Part shown: piece by piece, positions 1 through 11,667 of the stretch
Layout of the letters: each line of letters opens with the position of its first letter
Position numbering within the stretch: the first letter of the stretch is position 1
Assembly: GCA_029237695.1 (NCBI GenBank)
Contig: CM055265.1
Coordinates: 110,100,773 to 110,164,772, forward strand
DNA: 64,000 nt
Source: Conchocele bisecta
Taxonomy: Eukaryota; Mollusca; Bivalvia; Lucinida; Thyasiridae
Direction: 5' to 3'
Program-made: the position numbers and the translations under genes
Notes under the pieces: model-generated
What the model was told of the DNA's origin: nothing
The model's input: only the letters and a program-made list of their open reading frames with translations
Database searches by the model: none

Positions 1-890
1 AGTTACTTCCCTTTATAAACAAACTTTGAAGGCGCAAATGTTTATTACTTATTGTTGGCTAATATAGATATTTTACATCGGAATAAACACGCCATCCACG
101 CTGTTGATTGTCAAAATAACCAGACAGCTGTGGTTGGCAAGTGGGTGGGGTAGGGGAAATAGGGCCCACTTTTTTTTATTCAAATCAAAAGTTAGCTACC
201 AGCCCACGCGTGTACCAAGTTTTAATTTCTACAGTATGTTTATGACTGCAGAGGTAATTTAAATTGAAAATATTAACTTGGTGACATAACGCGGTGTCAT
301 GACGTCATCGCATGATGTAAACTGATCAAAATTATATTTTTTAAAGAGATGAGATGTTGTATTTAACAAAACGGGTAAAATTTATATATTTTTGAGAAAA
401 TTAAATTTTGGAAAAACCAGATGCGATTTCAGGGCCTTCCTCTTTGCGACAATGTTGGGATTCTGGATTTGGCGGACAGGTGACAGAAATCGGAGCTGGA
501 TAAGAACCGACAGGCCTGATTCTGAATATGCGTGCTTGGTCTGTGGTTATTCTTCCAGATCATGTCATGCATGTTTTAATTTCACGTCGTGTCAAATCAG
601 CACTATTGAACATAATGAATAACTTTAATATTCTACAAGTGGTGTGGTGAGAATGAAAGTTCATCCAGCGTCTGATGTGTAACTGATGAATTAAGGTAAG
701 TTACTTGTATATGCCGTGGCATGCCAATATTGTTTTAGTAGAGCCCGATTGCAGATAACTCAACAGTGATCACAATGACGTCCAGGTGTGCGGAAGTCCG
801 TCCATATTATTTTTAAAGTTTTCTTAAAGTAATGTCCAGCCCTTAAAGGGCTCGTCACGCGGGCCGCCGCTAACTCGTTAACATGTTAAC
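1..890. other. no gene recognised
   Basis: AT-rich sequence without a convincing reading frame, splice-bounded exon or hairpin. A short open frame at 392-622 has no recognisable motif and is probably chance. Confidence 0.5.
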
Positions 891-894
891 AAGA

Positions 895-1440
895 ATGACA
901 ACATTTAGTGTTACCCTTGTCCGTTCTTCCGTCCGTCACCAACCTAGTAACTCGCAAAACTTTTAAACCGTAATAGCTACAGACCTGAAACTTGGTATAT
1001 ATGTTTGATTCGACCCCATGGTCATATATCTCCCCCTTGTCAACTTAGAATTTTCCAATTTTGGCTTGTAGCTCGTACAACTTTTAAACCCTAATAGCTA
1101 CACACCTGAAACTTGGTATGCAGCTTCCTTATGATGAGTAGATTTGCAAAGTTTATTTGGATTTGACCCCCGAGTCATGGATTATCTCCCCCTTTTTTAC
1201 TTAGAATTTGATAATTTTGCCTTGTAACTCGTAACACTTTTGTAATAGCTACAGCCCTGAAACTTGATATGTAGCTTCCTGATGATGAGTAGATGCGCAA
1301 AGTTTATTTCGATTTTTTTATTCAAACCCCGTGTCATGGATTATCTTCCCCTTTTGGACTTGGATTTTGTATCCTTGTTCTATGAACACAGTTTCTAGTT
1401 TAGTTATCTCCCTTTGTTTTTTCGCGCACTGATTTGTCCG
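895..1440. repeat. degenerate tandem repeat, about 120-150 bp period
   Basis: Three diverged copies of a unit containing 'taatagctacagacctgaaacttggta' (in parts) followed by 'gatgatgagtaga' and 'gtcatggattatctccccct' can be followed, starting near 949, 1069 and 1222. No protein motif is seen. This looks like old tandemly duplicated repeat DNA. Confidence 0.6.
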
Positions 1441-1523
1441 GATAATAACTCGAACACCCTTTGCAATATTTTTTATGAAACTTAACACATGCATAGGTAT
1501 CACGGGACAGTGCGGAGCTAGCG

Positions 1524-1756
1524 TTAAAGGTACATGCCCACTCAGTAGGCACAAACTGTTCTTTATATCAGAGACATCATCGGATACATTTTCTGGCAAA
1601 ATAAACATTAGTTTACCATTACCCACGTATTGTTTGGCATTATTATACATTTTATATCAGCAAAAAATTTCCACACTGATATCAGGGGCGATAACCGTGT
1701 TTCCTTCAAATGTTAAGGGACATTTTGAGCCTACTAAGTGGGCATGCACCTTTAAA
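1524..1756. mobile_element. TTAA-type MITE, short internally deleted copy
   Basis: It begins TTAAAGGTACATGCCCACTC and ends GGGCATGCACCTTTAA, the inverted termini of the roughly 511-bp family seen complete at 44334-44844. Only about 230 bp remain, matching one end of the full family in reverse orientation. Confidence 0.75.
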
Positions 1757-1800
1757 AAGGGGTTGGCCAATTTTTGTCGAGCGATATAGTCTGCACATTG

Positions 1801-2151
1801 CAGGGCCTGAAAATAGCACTGGTCCGAGGTCCTGGACCTGAAATTTTAAAGTCGGACCTTTGTATTTTACATGCAAAAAGTTCGCCGGACCTGTGATAAA
1901 ATTGAAATTGCGATCATCATTCAGTGGCAATGCTAAATCCATTCTGATTATCGTCTTATCAGATAATTTATAGTAACTCATTTGAGTATTTACACATGTT
2001 GTGACGACTAATTTTGCATAAGACAGATATATATTTCTACCGTTATCTAGCGATTATCCTCTCGGACCTTCCAAAAGATCCCTCGGACCTTTCAATTTTT
2101 TCCTTGTTAGGTGCCGGACCTACTGGTAAAAGCTGCTATTTTCAGGCCCTG
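1801..2151. mobile_element. MITE with CAGGGCCTGAAAATAGC termini
   Basis: The left end CAGGGCCTGAAAATAGCA is mirrored by the right end TGCTATTTTCAGGCCCTG. Both sides are flanked by a direct CATTG (1796-1800 and 2152-2156), a likely 5-bp target duplication. Inside, 'tcggacct' motifs recur near both ends. The CAGGG terminus resembles hAT-type elements, but those normally duplicate 8 bp, so the superfamily is left open. Confidence 0.75.
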
Positions 2152-2199
2152 CATTGACGTCCATCCGTAGTTTTTTTGCCGAGCCTGCTTGTGGAAAGC

Positions 2200-2830
2200 G
2201 AGACTTAGTGATCACGATGACGCCTGGGTGTCCGTCCGTCCGGCCGATATCGGTGTATGTTTTTAAATACCTTATATATCTCTGCAGTCGTAAGTCACAT
2301 TGACTTGAAACTTCAAATGCTTATTAGTCATCATCCGTATATTCATTCTGTGTCCCACTTCATGCGGCCCCTGTGCCCCAAGGTCAAATGACTTTGAAAT
2401 TTGTGTTAAAGTTTTAATCTCCACAACACTTACTCATTTGCTTCAAACTTCAGATAATTCTTTATTATCATCCATATTTTCATTCTATAGCTCACCCATA
2501 CGACCCACATGGCCAAGATCAAGGTCAAATGACTTTCAAATTTGCGTTAAAGCTTTTACATACCTTAATTCAAACTTCAAATAAATATATACTCTGAGAC
2601 CATCAAATGCCTCGGTGGGCTCGACATGCGGGCCACGGCCATCTGTTTTTTATTTACCGTAGGTTAAAGTTATTAAGAACACTATATGTTGGAAACCGCT
2701 TCGCCAATTCATTCGAAGCTTCACATGTGTGTTTATCATCATCCATGTTTTAATGCTCAACCCGTGCAGCCCCTGTATCAATATCAAGGTCAAATTACTT
2801 AAAGTTGTTGACGTGCCTGCTTGTGGACAA
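2200..2830. repeat. degenerate tandem repeats with 'caaggtcaaatgactt'
   Basis: Units of about 130-160 bp with 'aacttcacat', 'tcatcatccatattttcatt', 'cccatgcggcccctgt' and 'aaggtcaaatgactt' recur at about 2290, 2420, 2560 and 2690. Further copies lie at 4215-4340 and 38850-39010. No coding potential is recognised. Confidence 0.6.
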
Positions 2831-2841
2831 TACGATATAGT

Positions 2842-2960
2842 TTTATCACGTCAACACAGTGCGTATGTGCCGTGAAACACAGCGCCGTGAAACATTTTTG
2901 ATATCCAGTCAATACTGTTTTTGCATTTTACAGCCATTTGTAGGTGTTGACGGGATAAAT
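2842..2960. mobile_element. MITE with TTTATCCCGTCAACAC termini
   Basis: The inverted ends read TTTATCACGTCAACACAGTG and TGTTGACGGGATAAA. The interior includes 'gccgtgaaacacggtgccgtgaaacattt' in parts and 'gatatccagtcaatac'. Further copies are at 11956-12077, 32884-33003, 52573-52735, 63308-63458 and 63782-63870. Confidence 0.75.
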
Positions 2961-3113
2961 AGAATAGTAGGTTAGTGCCGTGAATGGGAAAAATATCTGG
3001 CGCGGCTCGGAAACGGGATGTGCTCGGCAGAGCCTCGCCCATCCCGTTTCCTAAGCCTTGCCAGATATTTGTTCCCATTCACGGCACTAACCTACTATTC
3101 TCTATGTCACATT
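2961..3113. mobile_element. hairpin MITE, AGTAGGTTAGTGCCGTGAAT family
   Basis: A near-perfect palindrome: AGTAGGTTAGTGCCGTGAAT on the left, ATTCACGGCACTAACCTACT on the right, with GC-rich inner arms around 'ggatgtgctcggcagagcctcgcccatcc'. It abuts the preceding TATCCCGTCAACAC element. The same pairing recurs at 32.7-33.0, 52.6-52.9 and 63.2-63.4 kb, so the two may form one composite unit. Confidence 0.8.
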
Positions 3114-3192
3114 GGCTACATACGTAAGTACACCCATGTACGTCACTTCGTGCGTCCGGTTAAAGTTTTTTGGATTTAGGTTTTTAAAGTTT

Positions 3193-4206
3193 TTAAAGGT
3201 ACATGCCCACTCAGCAGTCACAAACTGTTCTTTATAGGAATTAAAAACTGTATAATTGTGTCACTATTCCACCAGTTCTTAACATTTTGACTGCCCACTA
3301 TACATATATAATCATTTAGTAATATTTATTTTACCGATAGTGACTTGCGGTGGTATAAAGCTATATTCATATTCAAATGAGGCATGATATGTTTTAATTA
3401 TTTATACTAATTAAAGGTACATACCCACTCAGTAGGCACAAAATGTTATTTGTAGGAATTAAATAAGTGTATAATGTTGTCACTATTCCACCAGTTCTAA
3501 ACATTACGAGTGCCCGTTATATGGATATAATCATTTAGTTATGTTTATTTCACTGATAGCGACGCGCGGTGGTATCAGGCTATTTTCATAGGCAAATGGG
3601 GCATGATATTTTTAAATTACTTATACTAATTAAATGTGTCCCCTGAAAAAATAATATTTTCGACAGATTATAAAGAATGATCATTGCACATCAAAAAATA
3701 AATACAGATACTAAATTGTAATGTCCTGTAACATTTTAAGGAAATACGGTTATCGACCCTGATAGCAGTGTGGAAATTTACGTCTGATATAAAATGTATA
3801 ATAATGCCAATAAATACGTGAATGGTGAATTAATGTTTATTTTGCCCGAAAATGTCTCAGATGATGTCTCTGATATAACAAACATGTTGTGTCTACTGAG
3901 TGGGCATGTACCTTTTAATGCGTCACCTGACAAAATAATATTTTCAACAGATTATAAAGTACGGTATGATCATTGCACATCAAAAACTTAATACAGAGAA
4001 TAGCAATGTTCGTTAACATTTTAAACAAACGCGGTTATCGCCCCTGATATCAGTGTGGAAACTTACGCCTCATATAAAATGTATAATAAGTTCAATCAAT
4101 ACGTGGGGTAATGGTGAATGAATATTTATTTTACCAGAAAATGTCTCCGATAATGTCTCTGATATAAAGACCATTTTGTGCCTACTGAGTGGGCATGCAC
4201 CTTTAA
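3193..4206. mobile_element. TTAA-type MITE interrupted by a second copy
   Basis: The outer copy runs from TTAAAGGTACATGCCCACTC near 3193 to GGGCATGCACCTTTAA at 4206. At 3411 a second family member begins (TTAAAGGTACATACCC) and ends at about 3917, with TTAA on both sides. Beyond it the outer copy resumes at 'tgcgtcacctgac', just where undisturbed copies read 'actaattaaatgtgtcacctg'. Confidence 0.8.
3411..3917. mobile_element. nested TTAA-type MITE
   Basis: Inner copy inserted into the 'actaaTTAA' site of the surrounding copy. Terminal AGGTACATACCCACT and inverted GGGCATGTACCTT are bounded by TTAA duplications. A TTAA target is characteristic of piggyBac-type transposition, so this is probably a non-autonomous piggyBac-like element (inference). 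Confidence 0.75.
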
Positions 4207-4559
4207 GAACACTATATCTCTGAAACCGCTTCACCAATTCACTTGAAACTTCACATACTGTGTATTTATCACCCACATTTTCATTATATGTGCCCAATGT
4301 CAAGGTCAAATTACTTTTAGTTTTTGTTGGGCCCGCTTGCAGACAGCGCGATATAGTCGGCACATTGGCGTGCATTCAGTTTTTGGTTAAAGTGCTTTTT
4401 TTGGTTAAAGTTTTTCAGTATACTATCAAAGCCTCGGCGGGTGCGGCATGTTTTTACGTCAACGGGCTAAAGCTTTTTTGCAATAAATGTTTGTTTGTAC
4501 TATCAAATGCCTCGGCGGGCGTGACATGCAGGCCACGGCCATCTAGTTATTATGACATG

Positions 4560-5728
4560 CGATTTGATCAGTCGGCTATCGCACCATGTCTAGTACAGCA
4601 TCTTATCAGTAGGCCACCACACCATGCCCAGTATAGCACCTGATCACCGGCTATCGCACCAGGCCCAGTATAGCACCTGATCACTGGCTATCGCACCATG
4701 CCCAGTATACCACTTGATCAGTCAGCCATCGCACCATGACTAGTATAGCACTTGATCATTCGGCCATCCCACCAGGACTAGTTTAGCACTTGATCAGTCG
4801 GCCATCAGCCCAGGACTAGTTCAGCACTTGATCAGTCGGCCATCGCACCATGACTAGAATAGCACTTGATCAGTCGGCCATCGAACCAGGACTAGTATAG
4901 CACTTGATCAGTCGGCCATCGCACCATGCCCAGTATAGCACTTAATCAGTTGGCCATCTCACCAAGCCCAGTATAACACGTGATCAGTCGGCCATGCCGA
5001 GTATAGCACTTGATCAGTCGGCCAACGCACATTGCCTAGTATAGTAACTGATCAGTCAGCAGTCGCACCATGATTAGTTTAACACTTGATCAGTCGGACA
5101 TCGCACCACGACTAGTTTAGCACTTGATCAGTCGGCCATCGCACCACGACTAGTTTAGCACTTGATCAGTCAGCTGTCGCACCACGACTAGTTTAGCACT
5201 TGATCAGTCAGCCATCGCACCAGGACTAGTTTAGAACATGATCAGTCGGCCATCGTACCAGGACTAGTTTAGAACTTGATCAGTCGGCCATCTCACCAGG
5301 ACTAGTATAGCACTTGATCAGTCGGCCATCGCACCAGGACTAGTTTAGCACTTGATCAGTCGGCCATCGCACCCGGACTAGTTTAGAACTTGATCAGTCG
5401 GCCATCGCACCAGGACTAGTTTAGCACTTGATCAGTCGGTCATCGCACCAGGACTAGTATAGCACTTAATCAGTCGGCCATTGCACCAGGACTAGTTTAT
5501 AACTTATCAGTCGGCCATCGCACCAGTACTAGTTTAGCACTTAATCAGTCGGCCATCGCACCAGGACTAGCATAGCACTCGATCAGTCGGCCATCACACC
5601 AGAAATAGTTTAGAACTTGATCAGTCGGCCATCGCACCAGGACTAGTATAGCACTTGATCAGTCGGCCACCGAACCATGACTAGTATATCACCTGATCAG
5701 TCGGCCACCGAACCATGACTAGTAGTCT
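4560..5728. repeat. satellite array, 38-bp unit, about 30 copies
   Basis: Tandem copies of a 38-bp unit built from GCACTTGATCAGTCGGCC then ATCGCACCAGGACTAGTTTA. Units vary mainly at CCAGGACTAG versus CCATGACTAG or CCATGCCCAG. The left edge (about 4560-4720) is the most diverged, and the array stops sharply at 5728. The inner TGATCA and ACTAGT are short palindromes. No coding frame is maintained across it. Confidence 0.9.
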
Positions 5729-5729
5729 G

Positions 5730-6920
5730 CATGCAACTGAAGTCATGCAAGTTGTCCTGCGTTACAGACAGAAGTGGAGGTCGGAGGTGTAGTGTAGTCA
5801 TAGACAAAAACTGGTGGTGGTGATGATACACATTGTTCCCACTGTCGGATATAGACGGTAACATTTAGGACGTCAAATGTAGATGGCCGGTGTGTGTGGG
5901 GGATCATTGTTTTGTGTCCCCGGCGGTGGTGCGGGGTACAATGATGAATTACCGATGAATTACTTTATTGAACACACATGTATAAGATGCATTGTGATAC
6001 CTCACAATCCTCAGTTTTAAATCGATTCTGTATCGTAAAACTGAAAATTTATTAATTTTTAAAAACTTAAAATCGTGGCCGAAAATCGAAATGAATACTG
6101 GATGTTTACATGTGAAATGAACCGGTGCATCGGTATATTTTAACCGCAAGATTCTGACTATCTCATTGGTTAATCCAAATCGTCCCGTGTGGCACGGCAC
6201 AAATGCCGTGTAACACGGAATGCCGTGTAACACGGCACCTATCTTCTAATTCGTATCGTTTTACACGGCACCATTCACACCAACACGATATGCAAATTAG
6301 TAAAACGAAACGAACTTCGTGTCCTCATTAAAAACACAGCACGAGACGAACACGGGACGCACACGACACGCGTGCGTGGAAACGATACACATACACGATG
6401 ACCCCACTGTAGGGGCGGACCAAATATTAGGGCAAATAGTACACGGTAACACCGTTAATATATCGTATAGGTTAGCCACCTCCAAATAGTTTTACTATAT
6501 AATTTAACCGATTGCCATCCAATAAGGCCAGTCTCTCCTACTTTCATTATTCGCAAGGATGCTGTGGGACCCACTTGTACATGACATGCAGCCAGTCTGT
6601 ACTTGTTCTGCATGAACTAAACAATAGGTTCACTTACTCCTAAGAAAGAAAAATCCAACCTTCTCATATCCTCCAATATTGTTTACATTTTTGGCCACGG
6701 AAACTATGTTTACATCACGTGACCAACAGGTTCAGTATTTTCTTTTAAATGCTGCAAATATGCTGAAAACTGGTGTTAAAAGCACCCCAAAATATTCCTC
6801 AAGTGAAACTGGGTAGTAATGGATCAAGATTTGCAAGCAAACGGTGTCTGTTACCTCAAAACACCCGCACTATTGTTTTTATACCGGACTACTTTTGCAT
6901 ACACCCTGGGCGATTTCGCA
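5730..6920. other. no gene recognised
   Basis: There are no convincing exons. A local repeat 'tgccgtgtaacacggca' occurs at about 6185-6260 and echoes the 'gccgtgaaacacgg' motif of the TATCCCGTCAACAC MITEs. The rest is unassigned AT-rich DNA. Confidence 0.5.
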
Positions 6921-6929
6921 CCATTTGGT

Positions 6930-7190
6930 ATCCTCTAACCTATACATTTACGGTATTCTGGTACATTTATACCGTACACAAATCTGGTATGTTTGTACGA
7001 TACAAACGTACCAGAATTATACATATGTATAAAAATCGTATAAACGTACGATTTGAATGGTATATCTATACGATATTGGTTGGTATGTACGGTACAAACA
7101 TACCGTACGTTTATATTATATGCATATCGTATAGAAAACATATCGTATTGGTATAGTATACGTATAGTATTGGTATAGTATGTATAGTTG
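6930..7190. repeat. cluster of short TA-rich palindromes
   Basis: Dense palindromic or near-palindromic words such as GTACGGTAC, ATACGTAT, TACGTACGAT and CGTACGTTTATA, many containing a 'ggtatagtat' or 'cgtataga' step. The open frames here on both strands are by-products of the repetition. It resembles the palindrome arrays of the fold-back elements, but I could not find flanking terminal inverted repeats. Confidence 0.6.
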
Positions 7191-7476
7191 ACCTGCAGAA
7201 AAGCGCTACTGTACAGTGATCTCACGAATGTAAACCTAATTTACATATATATGAATTTACTCTGCTGTCGCCGACGTTCCATTCGTCCAATGGGATCACA
7301 TGACGCTACCGAATGATATCAGTGTAATGACAAGTCCCGTTCTTTTCAACGAAAAACATGTTCACTCAGTTTTCGAATTTTCTGCCATGAGCCTTTATAA
7401 AGAAATGGAGTATTGTTTCCTTGTAGCTACAACAAAAAAATACTCTTGATAAAGGCCAAGATTGAACTGAAATTCG

Positions 7477-7720
7477 TACGGAGCCCCGCAGTTGACGTAG
7501 AATTATTTTGTTTCGTTCCCACGAAAGTTCCCACGAAATAACAATTCGTTCCCTCAATTTAACAATTGTTATATCGTGGGAACTAATTGATAATTCGAGG
7601 GAACGAATTGTTATATCGTGGGAACGAATTGTTAATTTGAGGGAATGACTTGTTAAATTTAGGGAACGAATTGTTATTTCGTGGGAACGAATTTATAAAA
7701 AAAAATCCATGTCCCCTACG
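7477..7720. mobile_element. fold-back element family A (ACAATTCGTTCCC array)
   Basis: The left end is GTACGGAGCCCCGCAGTTGAC and the right end 'aaaaaaaaatccatgtcccct'. Between them are inverted arrays of the roughly 21-bp unit AACAATTCGTTCCCACGAAAT and its complement. Other copies: 8421-8539, 39016-39484, about 39820-40124, 47577-48027 and 54460-54769. Confidence 0.8.
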
Positions 7721-7801
7721 CGCGCTGTAAATTTCCCTTTGCAAATATATGTGGTGTATTTAAGACTGCGAATAGTGTAGACACAGATCAGATTGCACAT
7801 C

Positions 7802-8055
7802 AGGGGCCCGTTTCACTAAACTTCATACGACTAAAATGTTCGTAAGTGCAAAATTATGATAGTCTGTAAATTTCACATTAACACAGTTTCCTTGTAAACA
7901 ATTATTGGATTTACATTTATTGAGCATAGGCTGCATATGCTCAATAAATGTGAATCGCTCAATAAATGTAAATCCATCAATTGGCATTTCCAGACGATTC
8001 TAAATTTGCGCGTACGAACATTTTAGTCGTAAGAAGTTTAGTGAAACGGCCCCCT
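7802..8055. mobile_element. hairpin MITE with GGGGCCCGTTTCACTAAA termini
   Basis: Long palindrome beginning GGGGCCCGTTTCACTAAAC and ending GTTTAGTGAAACGGCCCC, with a central 'gagcataggctgcatatgctc'. A second copy is at 37213-37455. Outside it, 'gtgtagacacagatcagattg' and 'ccgatctgagtctacac' form a further inverted pair, suggesting insertion into another inverted-repeat element. Confidence 0.8.
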
Positions 8056-8420
8056 GAGCAGTCCGATCTGAGTCTACACTCTTTGAAATAAAATTAACAA
8101 GTGAAAAATATGAAGCTGACAAATAATGCAGTCCCTGATCAAACTGTGCATATATGTAGGATAACCTGGATCAACACTAATCCCAAACACTGTAATGGCT
8201 TCTTTACACGACAAATCGTGCGACATTCGTCATTTTTACAAGCAATAAAACCATAAAATATACAATTTGGACCGGATTTCTATAACTAAATTCAAAGGGA
8301 AATATCTAGCTAGGATCCCTCACTGGGTACACAAATGTCAGCAGTACTTAACCCACATGGGAGTGTGTCATCGTATACATGGTTAAAGCTTTTGGAAGAC
8401 GTGTTGTGTTGTGTTGTGTT

Positions 8421-8539
8421 AAATTGAGAGAACGAATTGTTAATTCGTGGGAACGAATTGTTAAATTGAGTGAACGAAGTGTTATTTGGTGGGAACGAAT
8501 TAGTAAAAAAGAATTCTATGTCCCCTGCGGGGCTCCGTA
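8421..8539. mobile_element. fold-back family A, partial copy
   Basis: A few GAACGAATTGTTAATTCGTGGG units followed by 'tccctgcggggctccgta'-type right end. The left arm is missing. Confidence 0.65.
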
Positions 8540-9060
8540 ATATTTAACACAACAACGACTATATTTTGTCCCAAATTTTATATCCGTCTGCGGTTTTCAA
8601 CTGTAATATTAACTGATTGATTTTGTTTTCAAAATGGCTTCCTATTTGTTAAAGCTGTAAATCAAGCTAAGGCCATCAAAACATATGTGGCCCAGCAATG
8701 GTTCAGAAAACAGTAGGAAGTGAGAGTAGGAGTTTTTCTCTTCTTTTTAAATGGCCAAAAAGTGCAAGATCGGCGGTCTCACACAACAAGACGTTTAGGC
8801 CTGAGCTCTCACAGAAACGCATTTATTTTCGAAAGCGAAATTGGAAAAATTTCGACTCGATATGTCGCGTTTTCGTTATTTCACATTTTGCATATTTGAA
8901 GATCGTTTTCGTGAAATGGCTAAGGACGTAATTAGTAACATGACATAGGCAGATTTTATTATATTAATCGTATATGGCCACGCTTGTTGAATGCTGTGAC
9001 ATGAATACTGTTTTCATTGATAAATGTCACGTAGATCGTACGCTGTCAAGCGACAAGTGA
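8540..9060. other. no gene recognised
   Basis: AT-rich sequence. An open frame at 8698-8931 (+) shows no domain or splice context. Confidence 0.4.
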
Positions 9061-9290
9061 CCTTTAACCTAATAAGATGTGCGATATCTCATGAAAAAGA
9101 CTTACAAACTTTACTACATTTTCCATAAATGACGTCGAAAGTTGACGAAGTTTTCATATCAAATGCGTAATTATTTGCTGAACATTTGATTAACTTTCGA
9201 CGTCATTTACGGAAAATATCGCAAATTTTGTAATAATTGTTCTTCTTGGGTACAAAATCATATGGCTTGTCTCGTATATATTGCTTGAAT
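9061..9290. mobile_element. inverted-repeat MITE around TGACGTCGAAAGTTGACGAA
   Basis: 'ttttccataaatgacgtcgaaagttgac' is mirrored by 'taactttcgacgtcatttacggaaaat', with 'ggtacaaaatcatatggcttg' beyond. Related copies at 19717-19880, 44845-45035, 48530-48620, 50790-50890 and 53985-54095 share the GACGTCGAAAGTTGACGAA core. Confidence 0.65.
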
Positions 9291-9529
9291 ACATTATATC
9301 GAGGGTACTAGCCTATAAGCACTGACTGAATTACCTGACGTATATTTCAATTAAGTGAACAATTTGCCGCGAAATTCTGTCACATGGCGGAGACTGTTTT
9401 ACTTTCGCGGAAAACAGCTAGTTCTATATCATATGCCTGGCCATGTATTTTCTGATAGCTATGAAACTTTTGTCAAAAACCAATTTCGAAAAAGATATTG
9501 TCTAAAGGTTGCAAAACGGATTAGTAAAG

Positions 9530-9582
9530 CGTGGCAACGGAATAAAATAAAAGTTTTCCATGTCCCCTCCGGGGCTCCGTAG
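9530..9582. mobile_element. fold-back family A terminus only
   Basis: 'aaagttttccatgtcccct' followed by CCGGGGCTCCGTAG matches the family A right end with no repeat array attached. It could be a solo terminus or the edge of a deleted copy. Confidence 0.5.
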
Positions 9583-9623
9583 TTTACACACTCCTTGTAT
9601 AAGTTAGATAATGTATTCGAGTC

Positions 9624-9743
9624 GAATATGGTTAGTTAACAGTGCATGGGGGAAATTTAGAGGGCCGGAAATCGTCGAGCCGCTAGGCGAGACGTATTTC
9701 GGCCGCCTAAAATCCCCCCACGCGCTGTTAACTAACCATATTC
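9624..9743. mobile_element. hairpin MITE (GAATATGGTTAGTTAACAG arms)
   Basis: GAATATGGTTAGTTAACAG on the left pairs with CTGTTAACTAACCATATTC on the right. Inner arms 'tgcatgggggaaatttagag' and 'gcctaaaatccccccacgcg' flank a GC-rich centre. A diverged copy near 24.94 and 25.70 kb is interrupted at its TTAA by a TTAA-type MITE, so this copy serves as an empty site. Confidence 0.8.
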
Positions 9744-9759
9744 AACGAGAAGACATTAT

Positions 9760-10680
9760 TTAACTAATGTATTGCACGGATACCCCAGAAACCTGAGATA
9801 AATATGATATATTTTGTAAACTTTGTTATAAGTTTGATACAAATACAATAACTTCAACATTTATTTTCAGACACTCCCCTTGGTTACCTCGCTGTCATTT
9901 AGCGTTCCGTAGACGTGCACTCAATGTCTTGCGGTCACTTGCAGGTTCACGACATGACATAACCGTATTACTCCGCTTGCAGTCACTGCTTAACCAACCC
10001 GGCCTGCAGATATTCGCAGTCTGATCAGTGTCTACAGTATTCGGTGTTCTGATATAGAGCCATCTAGGCGCGGGCACATCTAAACTCGGCATCGACCAGT
10101 CATTATTTTCTGATTTCGATTAAAAAAGAACAGAATACATGTACTCATATTTATTTGTAAACACGACGGAAATTATAGTCATTATTGATAGGTGGTAAAC
10201 TAACCCGAATGTTTTGCACAAACAGAACATTTGTTTACACACTCATTTAGGTGTTTGTTAACATGCTTTTCAAATTGTTATGGTCGTGAACATAACCTAT
10301 GAAAAATAACACATGATGTTTTGCTATCCGTATCCGGATCCGGATCCGGTAATGCTAGACTATATTATTCATACAAAAACGGATATGTAAATGTGTATTC
10401 ATTCGTTCTCGACCACCAGGTGACCTGAGATAAGGATATCCGTAAAGTCACGCGAGGGCTGAATGGTGATGACATTGAACATTAATTTAATAATAATTTG
10501 TAAACGATCCATTGAACTGGTATTAGCATCCAATTCGTGGGTTAAAACAAAGTTGTGACGTTTTGTTGACATGGTGAGCGCGTTGGACATAGCAAAAGTC
10601 GCATAAATTCAGCGAATAAAAAGTTAGGTATTATTTTGGGTCAGATAAATATTTTGAGATTCGCAAATATGTTCTATATA
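9760..10680. other. no gene recognised
   Basis: Unassigned sequence. 'gacatgacataaccgtattactccgcttgcagtcactgcttaaccaacccggcctgca' (9950-10010) recurs at 25715-25775, so part of this is a dispersed repeat. A short 'tccggatccggatccgg' repeat lies near 10330. Confidence 0.5.
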
Positions 10681-10691
10681 GGTGCGAGAAA

Positions 10692-10825
10692 AAGTATCCA
10701 TCATATGCACTGGTGTGAGAGAAGGATATTCCACGTCGTCAGAAACTCGGCAAAGCCTCTGACGACATATTCTGACATTCGGTGGAATATCCTTGCCCCA
10801 CACCAGTGCATATGATGGATACTCT
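10692..10825. mobile_element. hairpin MITE (AGTATCCATCATATGCACTGG arms)
   Basis: AGTATCCATCATATGCACTG pairs with CAGTGCATATGATGGATACT. Inner arms 'ggatattcca' and 'tggaatatcc' flank 'cgtcagaaactcggcaaagcctctgacg'. Confidence 0.75.
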
Positions 10826-11667
10826 TAATATAATCTCACTGTTCCTGGCGGCAATTTTGAGAAGGTCAGCCATCTCGAAACTGAAAAGATGTTTAGGCCC
10901 CAGTTATATTGTCTTAAATCATGGCAATCAATTTTTTCCTGCGAGCTTCATGATGTTTGTCTAGAATGCCAATTATATTTCAATCACAAAATCACCCGCT
11001 TTCCAGTAACGTAACGTCATCTCACATGTTTTAACGTCAAATTGACGGTGCAGTCCATTGAAATGTGCCATTGGGTTGTATCATTAAAAACGATATTGTC
11101 CGAAGTGTAGTAAAAATATCAAATCCAAATTTTCAACATAGCTTCCTGGCATATTGATGTACACTACTACACTGTTTTTTTACCTTATCTCCCCTTGTCC
11201 TTTACCAATTGATAGCTTTACCATGTTTACCATGATGTTAGTATGCTATGAACGGTACCGTAGTATATTGTAGTATTGCAGAGCTACTTCCCGCAACTAC
11301 CATGGTGTTACAGCTTCTCTATTATAATTACATAGTGTCATTGGCGCACTTCTCTTATTTGAACCAGTGATGCAATTTATATATTTCCTTTTCATATATA
11401 GTACATTAATAGCCTGGAGAGTTTCAAACAGTATTTGTTTCTAGAGAAAACGTATGGATGGGAATGGGTTTGCACCATCACCGTACATTTGCCTCTGGAT
11501 GATGATTGATAAAATATGCAACTTTCAGTCTCTAGTTACACAAGTGATCAGTTTTTGTGGAGATAACATATTTCAGTACTTTCAGTACTTTGATTAGTGT
11601 AATTATGTAGTGAGGGCCACTTGCTAGACTGGCATTGACCAACTGTGTCACCCTCGTTAAATAATGT

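Noticed and set aside
4560..5728. CRISPR-like array
   Set aside because: Units are contiguous with no unique spacers and the context is eukaryotic; it is a satellite.
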